This document shows positions 7,905 through 13,991 of a stretch of DNA of 17,965 nucleotides, piece by piece (the stretch's first letter is position 1; each line of letters opens with the position of its first letter). The stretch comes from Planctomycetaceae bacterium UBA4655 (GTDB lineage Bacteria > Planctomycetota > Planctomycetia > Pirellulales > UBA1268). Under the pieces are notes generated by a model. That model had not been told where the DNA came from and searched no databases. It worked only from the letters and a program-made list of their open reading frames with translations. A program made the translations under genes and the position numbers. Where the stretch lies: the NCBI GenBank assembly GCA_002405515.1, contig DHLZ01000030.1:19439-37403 (forward strand), given 5' to 3'.

Positions 7905-8477
7905 ATGCGTTGTTTCTCCACCACCGTGGCCCTGGCTGTCATGCTCCTGCCCGTCGCCACGTCGGCCGTTGCTGACGAGTGCCCGTTGGCCGCCGCCCAA
8001 AAGGCCCAGAAAGCTCGTGCCGGGATCCACGTGCAGACCGTGGCCTACAAGGCCGAAAGCAAGGACATCGTCGACACCGCGGTCGGTGCCGGCAGCTTCA
8101 AGACGCTCGTCGCCGCCGTCCAGGCCGCCGGGCTGGTCGACACGCTCAAGGGAGCCGGGCCGTTCACCGTCTTCGCCCCCACCGACGAGGCCTTCGCCAA
8201 GCTGCCCGCCGGCACGGTCGAGTCGCTGCTCAAGCCCGAAAACAAGGACAAGCTCGTGGCGGTGCTCACCTACCACGTCGTGCCGGGCAAGGTGATGGCG
8301 GCCGACGTGGTCAAGCTCACCGAGGCTCCCACGGTGCAGGGCTCCAAGGCCAAGGTCAAGGTCGCCGACGGCACGGTGATGATCGACGGCGCCAAGGTCG
8401 TGAAGACCGACATCGAGACGAGCAACGGCGTGATCCACGTGATCGACTCGGTGATCCTGCCGCCGGAGAAGAAGTAG
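7905..8477 (+). CDS. Secreted fasciclin (FAS1) domain protein
   Basis: This 190-residue exported protein has one FAS1 domain, a fold used for adhesion or matrix contacts; the bacterial role is usually unknown. Residues 1-23 form a signal peptide (MRCFSTTVALAVMLLPVATS) with likely cleavage after AVA. The FAS1 domain spans about 50-188, with the two conserved blocks FTVFAPTDEAFAKLP and NGVIHVIDSVILPP, and a YHVVPG motif between them. The single cysteine pair position (C3 and C26) is mostly outside the mature protein. The ATG at 7905 has AAGGAAG at 7893-7899, 5 bp upstream. An in-frame upstream ATG (7812) would place the signal peptide internally and is rejected. Codon use is dominated by AAG, GTC, GCC and CTC, which may point to high expression. 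It is followed by two hairpins and then the ECF sigma and RskA genes, which suggests the regulator pair controls this protein. Confidence 0.92.
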   Translation: MRCFSTTVALAVMLLPVATSAVADECPLAAAQKAQKARAGIHVQTVAYKAESKDIVDTAVGAGSFKTLVAAVQAAGLVDTLKGAGPFTVFAPTDEAFAKLPAGTVESLLKPENKDKLVAVLTYHVVPGKVMAADVVKLTEAPTVQGSKAKVKVADGTVMIDGAKVVKTDIETSNGVIHVIDSVILPPEKK

Positions 8478-8482
8478 TCGGC

Positions 8483-8497
8483 CTGCCCGTCGGGCAG
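8483..8497 (+). terminator. Small hairpin after the fasciclin gene
   Basis: CTGCCC at 8483-8488 pairs with GGGCAG at 8492-8497 around a GTC loop, 5 bp after the fasciclin stop. There is no T run. It may attenuate or stabilise the 3' end of the fasciclin message. Confidence 0.4.
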
Positions 8498-8518
8498 CTC
8501 GCAGTCAGTCGGGAATTG

Positions 8519-8546
8519 GGCGGGGCGGGCGGGAGCCCGCCCCGCC
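8519..8546. terminator. 12-bp perfect GC hairpin between fasciclin and sigma genes
   Basis: The arms 8519-8530 (GGCGGGGCGGGC) and 8535-8546 are exactly complementary around a GGGA loop, giving a very stable 12-bp stem. No T run follows. It could end or attenuate transcription, so that the fasciclin message exceeds the sigma-factor message, or act as an mRNA 3' stabiliser. It also argues against start codons at 8555 and 8567 for the sigma gene, since those would crowd the stem. Confidence 0.5.
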
Positions 8547-8591
8547 AGCGATTCATGCGCCGCTGCATGCAGCCCCGGAGATCACGGATTC

Positions 8592-8596
8592 AGAGG
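8592..8596 (+). promoter_or_regulatory. Ribosome-binding site that decides the sigma-factor start
   Basis: AGAGG lies 6 bp before the TTG at 8603. The upstream in-frame ATGs at 8555 and 8567 have no comparable site. This favours the TTG start. Confidence 0.45.
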
Positions 8597-8602
8597 TTCG
8601 TT

Positions 8603-9181
8603 TTGGAAGACCTGCTCCTGCCGCGAATCGCCGCCGGTGACCAGTCGGCCGTCCCGGAGTGCATCTCCCGGTATGGCGGGTTGATCTGGTCGCTCGCGCG
8701 GCGAAGGCTGGCAAGCCGTCAGGATGCCGAAGATGCCGTGCAGGAGGTGTTCGTCGATTTGTGGAGGTCCGCCGACCGTTTTGATCCGCTCGTGGCCGAG
8801 GAGATCACTTTCGTGGCGATGATCGCCAGAAGACGTGTCATCGACACGCTCCGCCGGCGGACTTTGGTGCGGCAGACGTCCGCGGCCGATGCGTCCTCGA
8901 TTGCAAATCTGGCCGATCCTGCCGGCGATGCGTCGGTGGGCCGGCGGCTCGAACTGGGCGAAGAGGCGCGGCTCGCCGACGAACATCTCGATCAGCTCAA
9001 GCCCGAGGAGCAGCGGGTGCTGCGGCTCTCCATCTACGACGATCTCTCGCACGGGGCGATTGCCGAGCAGACGGGCCTGCCGCTCGGCACGGTCAAGTCG
9101 CACATCCGCCGCGGGCTCGACAGCCTTCGACGCAAGCTGGCTGGACGCGGCCGGCCGCAGGCCGAAAGGAGCACGCGATGA
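8603..9181 (+). CDS. ECF (extracytoplasmic function) RNA polymerase sigma factor, SigK-like
   Basis: This protein redirects RNA polymerase to a small regulon. Read from the TTG at 8603 it has 192 residues and begins (M)EDLLLPRIAAGDQSAVPECI. Region 2 covers about 15-85, with YGGLIWSLARRRL, DAEDAVQEVFVDLWRSADRF and ARRRVIDTLRRR. Region 4 covers about 125-185, with LKPEEQRVLRLSIYDDLSHG and the helix-turn-helix IAEQTGLPLGTVKSHIRRGL. In-frame ATGs at 8555 and 8567 would add 16 or 12 residues but lack a ribosome site. The stop overlaps the anti-sigma start as ATGA, so the two are translationally coupled. The partner being RskA-like and the neighbour being FAS1 points to the SigK (ECF19-like) group. 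That assignment is inference from family knowledge and gene order. Regulation is probably by sequestration at the membrane and release by regulated proteolysis of the partner. Confidence 0.88.
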   Translation: MEDLLLPRIAAGDQSAVPECISRYGGLIWSLARRRLASRQDAEDAVQEVFVDLWRSADRFDPLVAEEITFVAMIARRRVIDTLRRRTLVRQTSAADASSIANLADPAGDASVGRRLELGEEARLADEHLDQLKPEEQRVLRLSIYDDLSHGAIAEQTGLPLGTVKSHIRRGLDSLRRKLAGRGRPQAERSTR

Positions 9182-10053
9182 GCGGCTTCGACGAACCTCG
9201 TGACGACGCGGCCTGGGACGCATCCCCCGGCACGGCCACGCGGGATTGGGAACCGGCCGCGGCGGCGGTCGAACTGGCGTTGCTGCGCCGGACCGGCTCA
9301 CCGTTGCCATCCCTGCCCGCAGAGCTATCCGAACGCATTCGCCGCGACGCTGCGGCGAACCTGCCGCGACCTATCGCGATCGACCGCAGCGTCACCGACC
9401 GCAGCGTCACCGAGCGGACCGTGATCGAGCCCCGTGCGAGCGAGACCAGACGCGACCTGTCTTCGCAAAGCGGGCCGGCCGGCGGTCGGTCGTGGTGGGC
9501 CGCGGCTGGCTGGGGGGCGGCTGCCTGTCTCACGGGCGTGCTCTGCTGGCAGTGGAGCGGAGCGGGGCGGATCGAGCCACCGCCCGGCGGCCCCCTGGCG
9601 CCGACGACGGAGACGCGGCCGTCGATTGCGGAATTGCGTACCAGGCTCCTGGCCGACGACCCCGAGGCGGTGAAGGTGGCTTGGAAGAAGGCGGCGGACG
9701 ACCCCGCCATCGTCGCTGATAAGGCGGATCTCGAGGCCGCGGACGGCTTGGGCGACGTCGTCTGGAGCCCTGAGCGGCAGCAGGGTTTCATGCGGTTTCG
9801 GGGGCTGGCGGCCAACGACCCGTCCGTGGCGCAGTATCAGCTCTGGATCTTCGACGCGGAGCGGAACGCAGCCCATCCCGTGGATGGCGGTGTGTTCGAC
9901 GTGCTGGCAGCGGCTGATGGCGAGGTCGTGGTCAGGATCGACCCACGGCTTCCAATCCGCCGCGCCACGGCGTTCGCGATCACGGTCGAACGCCCCGGCG
10001 GCGTGGTCGTCTCCGGCCGCGAGCGGCTCCCGCTGATCGCCGCGGTGCCATGA
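9178..10053 (+). CDS. RskA-like transmembrane anti-sigma factor
   Basis: This is a 291-residue single-pass membrane protein that likely holds the adjacent sigma factor inactive. Residues 1-60 are the presumed cytoplasmic sigma-binding part. No HxxxCxxC zinc motif is visible, so it is not a zinc-binding anti-sigma. A hydrophilic linker follows, including a DRSVT-DRSVT duplication at residues 69-78. The membrane segment is about 106-124 (WWAAAGWGAAACLTGVLCWQ). The extracytoplasmic part has the RskA C-terminal pattern YQLWIFDAERNAAHPVDGGV, then ATAFAITVERPGGVVVSGRE. The ATG at 9178 lies in the ATGA overlap with the sigma gene. A GAAAGGAGC ribosome site sits just upstream. The gene ends 59 bp from the convergent HEAT-repeat gene. 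The sensed signal is unknown. Confidence 0.85.
   Translation: MSGFDEPRDDAAWDASPGTATRDWEPAAAAVELALLRRTGSPLPSLPAELSERIRRDAAANLPRPIAIDRSVTDRSVTERTVIEPRASETRRDLSSQSGPAGGRSWWAAAGWGAAACLTGVLCWQWSGAGRIEPPPGGPLAPTTETRPSIAELRTRLLADDPEAVKVAWKKAADDPAIVADKADLEAADGLGDVVWSPERQQGFMRFRGLAANDPSVAQYQLWIFDAERNAAHPVDGGVFDVLAAADGEVVVRIDPRLPIRRATAFAITVERPGGVVVSGRERLPLIAAVP
9382..9411 (+). repeat. 15-bp perfect tandem duplication inside the anti-sigma gene
   Basis: The unit gaccgcagcgtcacc is at 9382-9396 and again at 9397-9411, followed by a diverged copy (gagcggaccgtgatc). It encodes DRSVT-DRSVT-ERTVI in the linker before the membrane segment. It probably arose by slippage, and copy number may vary between strains. 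Confidence 0.95.
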
Positions 10054-10069
10054 TCGTTTGTTCCTCATC

Positions 10070-10097
10070 GCGGCCGCCCCGGCTTCGGGGTTGCCGC
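10070..10097. terminator. Probable bidirectional terminator between convergent genes
   Basis: GCGGC (10070-10074) pairs with GCCGC (10093-10097), and CCCCG (10077-10081) with CGGGG (10086-10090), around a GCTT loop with a small internal loop. It lies in the 59-bp space where the anti-sigma gene and the HEAT-repeat gene converge, so it can serve both. There is no long T run on either side. Confidence 0.6.
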
Positions 10098-10112
10098 TGG
10101 CAGTGAACGAAT

Positions 10113-11888
10113 CTATGGCGTTGCCTCGACGGCCTTCTGCACCGCGGCGGCATTGGGCATCCCCTCGATCGCCTCGAAGACGATCGCCCGGTCGCCGTCA
10201 CCGCGGGCCGTCGCCAGCGCCGTGCGGCACATCGCGATCCGTTCGGCCTCGTTCGCGGCGAGCTGCCGCGCGATCCGCAGGTAGCCCTTGAGCGCCCGGT
10301 CGCGGAACTTGCCCTCGGGAAGTTCCTTGGTGAGGTCGAGCAGCACCGGCGCCGCGTCGGCCGTCATCCACGTGCCGAGCAGCCGCGTGCCGGCGTCCCG
10401 GAGCGGCTCATCCGCGTTCCGCGCCGCGGCGGCAACGGCGGCGAGCGCCCGCGGGCCGCCGACCTCGCCCACGATGTCGAGCATGGCGATCCGCGTGCCG
10501 ACCGGGCCGGTGGCGATCACCGGCTCGAGCACCGCCGTGCAGCCGTCGCGGTCGGGCATCCGCACGCATGCGGTTCGCAGGGCCGCGAGGGCAGCGGCGG
10601 AGTCGCCGGCGTCGTCGGAGCCGATCGCCCGCTCGATGATCAGATGCAGCCGGCCGAAGTCAACCGTCTCGCCGGCCGCGGCGAGGGCGGCGGTGCGGAC
10701 GCTTTTTTCGGGCGACTTCATCGCCTCGATCACGTTCGGCAAGGCCGCGGCGATCCGCCGCCGGGTTACCAGCTCGAGAAGCATCGGCAGGGCAGCCGCA
10801 TCGGCGGCGGCAAGCCGCCCGACGATGCGGTCGTTCACTCCGGCGGCCTGCATGGCGGCGATCGCCGACCTCGCCGCGGCGGCGAGGTCGGCATCGTCAT
10901 CGGCCGCAGCCGTCAGGAGCGATGGGAGGCTCTCCAGGTCGCCCATCCGGCCGAGCGACTCGGCCGCGGCAAGCCTCATGGCACGGGCCGCGTCGCGGCG
11001 GCCGGTGATCTCCGCGAGCGTCTTGCGGGCCACCGGCCCACCCCGGTCGGCCAGGGCCGTGACGACCAACGCCGCCCGTGCCGGTGCCGCCGATCCGATC
11101 TCGGCCACGAGCGCGGCATCGACTTCGGGTCCCCGGAGTTCGCGGGCCACCGAGAGGCCGATGCCGACGAGCCGCCGATCCGCCGAGCGGAGCTGTTCCA
11201 CAAGCAGGGGCACGCCGGCCGATCCACGGGCGAGGATCGCGCCACGGGTCGCCTCGGCGATCCGCTGGGGCGGCACGTCGGCCCGTCGCACGGCGTCGCA
11301 GAGGGCTGCCGCGTCGGCACCGCGACCGGCGGCGAGCAGCCGCTCGGCAGCCACCACGCAGGCCTCGGCGGCCGCGTTGCGCACCGCCGGCGGACCGGCC
11401 GCCAGGGCCGGCCGCAGGGCCGCCACCGCCGCGTCGTCGCCCACGAGTCCGAGGGCGATCGCAGCGGCCGATGCCACGGCGGCATCGCCGTCGCCGAGCA
11501 GCTTGGCAAGCATGCTCACGGCCTGCGCGTCGCGTCGCACGCCGAGCGAGTTGATCACGCCGACGAGCAGCGTTCCCTGAAGGCCGCCTGCCGCGTCCCG
11601 CAGGGCCTGATCGCAGGCGGCGTCGGGAATCGACTCCAGCGGAATTCGGGCCCACGACGCAAGTCGCTCGTTGCCCAGCAGCTTCGCCAGGTCGGGCACA
11701 GCGTCGGCCGACCCGTGGATCGCCAGCCGCTTGCAGGCCATCGCCTTGTCGGCTTCGGGTGCGTCGGACCGCAGCACGGCGATCAGCTCCTTCTCCTTGG
11801 GGCCGGCACCGTCTTTGGCGGAGGCGAAGGAGCGCAGGCCCAATGCCGCGAACAGCGTCAGGGAAACGGTCAAGGCGAACGCACGCAT
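10113..11888 (-). CDS. Exported HEAT-repeat protein
   Basis: This 591-residue protein is built almost wholly of alpha-helical HEAT-like repeats, a scaffold for protein-protein contacts; no catalytic motif is seen. Residues 1-23 (MRAFALTVSLTLFAALGLRS) form a signal peptide, so it acts outside the cytoplasm. The repeats run from about 30 to the end. Typical units are AVSMLAKLLGDGDAAVASAA and RLAAAESLGRMGDLESLPSL, each roughly 30-40 residues and very Ala-rich. The start at 11888 has GGAGGA on the minus strand (11895-11900) 6 bp upstream. A longer in-frame ATG at 11948 lies inside the upstream gene and would bury the signal peptide. It follows the Gfo/Idh/MocA gene by 1 bp, so the two are cotranscribed and probably act together in the periplasm, for example in breakdown of an external sugar derivative (inference). 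Confidence 0.85.
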   Translation of the reverse strand: MRAFALTVSLTLFAALGLRSFASAKDGAGPKEKELIAVLRSDAPEADKAMACKRLAIHGSADAVPDLAKLLGNERLASWARIPLESIPDAACDQALRDAAGGLQGTLLVGVINSLGVRRDAQAVSMLAKLLGDGDAAVASAAAIALGLVGDDAAVAALRPALAAGPPAVRNAAAEACVVAAERLLAAGRGADAAALCDAVRRADVPPQRIAEATRGAILARGSAGVPLLVEQLRSADRRLVGIGLSVARELRGPEVDAALVAEIGSAAPARAALVVTALADRGGPVARKTLAEITGRRDAARAMRLAAAESLGRMGDLESLPSLLTAAADDDADLAAAARSAIAAMQAAGVNDRIVGRLAAADAAALPMLLELVTRRRIAAALPNVIEAMKSPEKSVRTAALAAAGETVDFGRLHLIIERAIGSDDAGDSAAALAALRTACVRMPDRDGCTAVLEPVIATGPVGTRIAMLDIVGEVGGPRALAAVAAAARNADEPLRDAGTRLLGTWMTADAAPVLLDLTKELPEGKFRDRALKGYLRIARQLAANEAERIAMCRTALATARGDGDRAIVFEAIEGMPNAAAVQKAVEATP

Positions 11889-11889
11889 C

Positions 11890-13158
11890 TCACATCCTCC
11901 ACGGTTCACGGCAGGCCTCGGACAGGAGCCGGTTGGCCTCCTCGTCACCGACGAAGCGGTTCGTGGCGTTGTCGTACCGGACCGGACGCCCGAGCGCGAT
12001 CGCCACGTTGGCCGCGTGGCAGGCGATGTGGGCGTTGCAGGCCGCCTCCTCGTTGCCCTTGGGCTTGGCCCGCGTCTTCACGCAGTCGAGGAAGTCGCGG
12101 ACGTGGAACGTGGCCGGATAGCCGCCGATCTTGGCGACCTTGCGGCCGGCGAGAAGATCGGGCGACGAGAGCACGAACTTGCCACTGTCGCCGGTCTCCA
12201 CCCACCCCGTCTCCCCCTCGAACCGCACCGGGCAGGAGCCGAGCGGGATCCAGCCCTGCTCACGGAACACGAGTTCCACGCCGTCGTCGTAGCGGGCCAC
12301 GATCTGGCCGTCGCGGGGCGGGGCGTATTCCACCGGCGGCGGCCGGTCGTTCACCGCCCACTGGCAGAGGTCGACACAGTGCGAACCCCACTCGAGCACG
12401 CCGCCACCGACGAGGCCGCCCCCCTTTTCGAAGTTGAAGCCGTCGAGCAGCCTCGGGTTGAACGGCCGCCAGGCCGCCGGCCCCAGGTAGAGCTCCCAGT
12501 CGACTTCCTTCGGATCGGGGGCGGGCTCCGCGGGCAGCCAGCCGCTCATGGCCGCCTGCATGCCGGCCGGATGGGCGTACAACCGCCGCATCTCCCCGAG
12601 CCTGCCGGTGCGGGCGAGCTCACAGGCGAAGGCAAAGTGGGGCAGATTCCGCCGCTGCGTGCCGGCCTGGAAGACCCTGCCCGTGCGACGGATGATGTCG
12701 CGGAGGGCGAGACTCTGGGCGATGGTCTTCGTGCAGGGCTTCTCGCAGTAGATGTCCTTGCCGGCCCGCGCGGCGTGGGCCGACATCGTGCCGTGCCAAT
12801 TCGGACCGGTGGCGATCAGCACCGCGTCGATGTGCTGGAGGTCGAGCAGTTCGCGAAAGTCGCGGTGCATCGTGCAGCGGTCGTCGCCATGTTTCGTGTC
12901 GGCCATCTTCTTGACGGCCGTGCGGCGGGCCTCCTTGATGTCGCAGACCGCGGCGAAGCGGACGTCGGGCTGCTCGAGGAAGGAGCCGAGGACGTGGCCC
13001 CCGCGGCGGCCGATGCCGATGCCACCCACGACGATCCGCTCGCTCGGCGCCGCGGCGCCGTCGAGGCCGAGGGCCGAGCCGGGGATGACGACCGGCGCAA
13101 TGGCGGCTGCCGAGCCGGCGGCAAGAAAATGACGGCGGGAGAGCGATCGCACTGTCAT
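11890..13158 (-). CDS. Tat-exported Gfo/Idh/MocA family oxidoreductase
   Basis: This 422-residue NAD(P)-dependent oxidoreductase family member is predicted to be exported folded through the Tat system. The N-terminus has S7-R8-R9-H-F-L followed by a hydrophobic stretch and AlaGly residues to about 36. The Rossmann fold starts at about 41, with IVVGGIGIGRRGGHVLG and the dinucleotide glycines G46, G48, G50 and G53. The family motif CEKPCTKT gives E139-K140-P141. The C-terminal alpha/beta domain includes GGGLVGGGVLEWGSHCVDLC, where the histidine is in the place commonly used for catalysis. The ATG at 13158 is chosen because AAGGAGGA lies 8 bp upstream; an in-frame ATG at 13191 has no ribosome site. 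This exported, sugar-related subfamily is greatly expanded in Planctomycetes. Substrate is not predictable. It is 1 bp from the HEAT-repeat gene. Confidence 0.9.
   Translation of the reverse strand: MTVRSLSRRHFLAAGSAAAIAPVVIPGSALGLDGAAAPSERIVVGGIGIGRRGGHVLGSFLEQPDVRFAAVCDIKEARRTAVKKMADTKHGDDRCTMHRDFRELLDLQHIDAVLIATGPNWHGTMSAHAARAGKDIYCEKPCTKTIAQSLALRDIIRRTGRVFQAGTQRRNLPHFAFACELARTGRLGEMRRLYAHPAGMQAAMSGWLPAEPAPDPKEVDWELYLGPAAWRPFNPRLLDGFNFEKGGGLVGGGVLEWGSHCVDLCQWAVNDRPPPVEYAPPRDGQIVARYDDGVELVFREQGWIPLGSCPVRFEGETGWVETGDSGKFVLSSPDLLAGRKVAKIGGYPATFHVRDFLDCVKTRAKPKGNEEAACNAHIACHAANVAIALGRPVRYDNATNRFVGDEEANRLLSEACREPWRM
11895..11900 (-). promoter_or_regulatory. Ribosome-binding site for the HEAT-repeat gene, inside the upstream gene's end
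   Basis: GGAGGA on the minus strand lies 6 bp before the ATG at 11888 and within the last codons of the Gfo/Idh/MocA gene. It fixes the start and indicates coupled expression. Confidence 0.75.
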
Positions 13159-13166
13159 TCGCGGAG

Positions 13167-13174
13167 TCCTCCTT
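13167..13174 (-). promoter_or_regulatory. Strong ribosome-binding site for the Gfo/Idh/MocA gene
   Basis: AAGGAGGA on the minus strand is 8 bp before the ATG at 13158. It decides between this start and the ATG at 13191, placing the twin-arginine motif at residues 8-9. Confidence 0.8.
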
Positions 13175-13205
13175 GGGACGCGGGAATTCATGGACCAACT
13201 TCAGG

Positions 13206-13211
13206 AATATA
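13206..13211 (-). promoter_or_regulatory. Possible -10 element for the Gfo/Idh/MocA-HEAT unit
   Basis: TATATT on the minus strand lies in the 80-bp gap between yebC and the Gfo/Idh/MocA gene, an AT-rich hexamer in otherwise GC-rich DNA. No good -35 is found at the usual distance, so this is only suggestive that the pair has its own promoter. Confidence 0.25.
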
Positions 13212-13238
13212 GCCGCGGGCGCGCGACCCCGAACCCGC

Positions 13239-13988
13239 TCAGCCGATCTGGGCCATCGCTTCGTCGGGGATGTTGAAGTTGGCGGCGACGCTCTGGACGT
13301 CGTCGTGGTCGTCGAGCCGCTCCATCAAGTCGAGCACCCTGCGGGCCGTGTCGGCGTCGCCGACATCGACGGAGTTGGTCGGGATCCGCACGATCTCGTT
13401 CGATTCGACCGGAATGGAGGCCTTGCGGAGCGACTCGATCACAGTCGCCATCGCGGCGGGCTCGCTCGTCAGTTCCCAGCGGTCGCCGACGAGCTTCACG
13501 TCGTCGGCGCCGGCCTCCAGGCCGACCTCCATGAGACGGTCCTCCGCGGCCGCCGCCTGGGAAACGCGAACGACGCCCTTCCGCTCGAAGAGGTAGGCCA
13601 CGCACCCGGTCCCGCCGAGCTTGCCGCCGCACATCTCGAAGATCTTGCGGATCTCGGGCGCGGTGCGATTCTTGTTGTCGGTGAGAATTTCGCACAGGAC
13701 CGCCACGCCACCGGCGCCGTAGCCCTCGTAGAGCGACTCCTCGAGGTCACCCCCCTTGAGCTCGCCGGTGCCGGTGCGGATCGCCCGCTGGATGTTGTCC
13801 TTGGGCATGCTCACCGCCTTGGCGGCGTCGATCGCGTACCGCAGGCGGAGGTTCGCGTCGGGATCGGGCCCGCCGTGCTTCGCCGCGACGATGATCGCCT
13901 TGGCGAGTTTGCTCCAGAGCTTGCCCCGCTTGGCATCGATGAGCGACTTCTTGCGGGCGATGTTCGCCCAGTGGGAATGACCTGCCAT
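13239..13988 (-). CDS. yebC: YebC/PmpR (TACO1) family protein
   Basis: This is a 249-residue cytoplasmic protein of the very widespread YebC family. Members were first annotated as transcriptional regulators; more recent work links bacterial YebC and mitochondrial TACO1 to translation through polyproline stretches. The family N-terminus MAGHSHWANIARKKSLIDAK is complete, followed by MPKDNIQRAIRTGTGEL and YEGYGAGGVAVLCEILTDNK, and a C-terminal domain with DDVQSVAANFNIPDE. Length is normal for the family. It is the last gene of the infB-rbfA operon, starting 3 bp after the HhH-like gene ends. That position beside translation initiation and ribosome maturation genes fits a ribosome-linked role better than a regulator of nearby genes. 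Nothing about the protein itself looks abnormal. Confidence 0.95.
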   Translation of the reverse strand: MAGHSHWANIARKKSLIDAKRGKLWSKLAKAIIVAAKHGGPDPDANLRLRYAIDAAKAVSMPKDNIQRAIRTGTGELKGGDLEESLYEGYGAGGVAVLCEILTDNKNRTAPEIRKIFEMCGGKLGGTGCVAYLFERKGVVRVSQAAAAEDRLMEVGLEAGADDVKLVGDRWELTSEPAAMATVIESLRKASIPVESNEIVRIPTNSVDVGDADTARRVLDLMERLDDHDDVQSVAANFNIPDEAMAQIG

Positions 13989-13991
13989 GGC

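Noticed and set aside
6051..8438. A 795-codon minus-strand open frame opposite the cytochrome and fasciclin genes
   Set aside because: It is an antisense shadow of two genes with signal peptides and recognisable motifs; its composition is not protein-like.
8555..8602. ATG starts at 8555 or 8567 for the ECF sigma gene
   Set aside because: Neither has a ribosome site, and both lie close to the 12-bp hairpin. They cannot be excluded, but TTG 8603 with AGAGG fits better.
10288..11580. A 430-codon plus-strand Ala/Ser/Arg-rich open frame
   Set aside because: It is antisense to the HEAT-repeat protein, whose repeats and signal peptide are clear.
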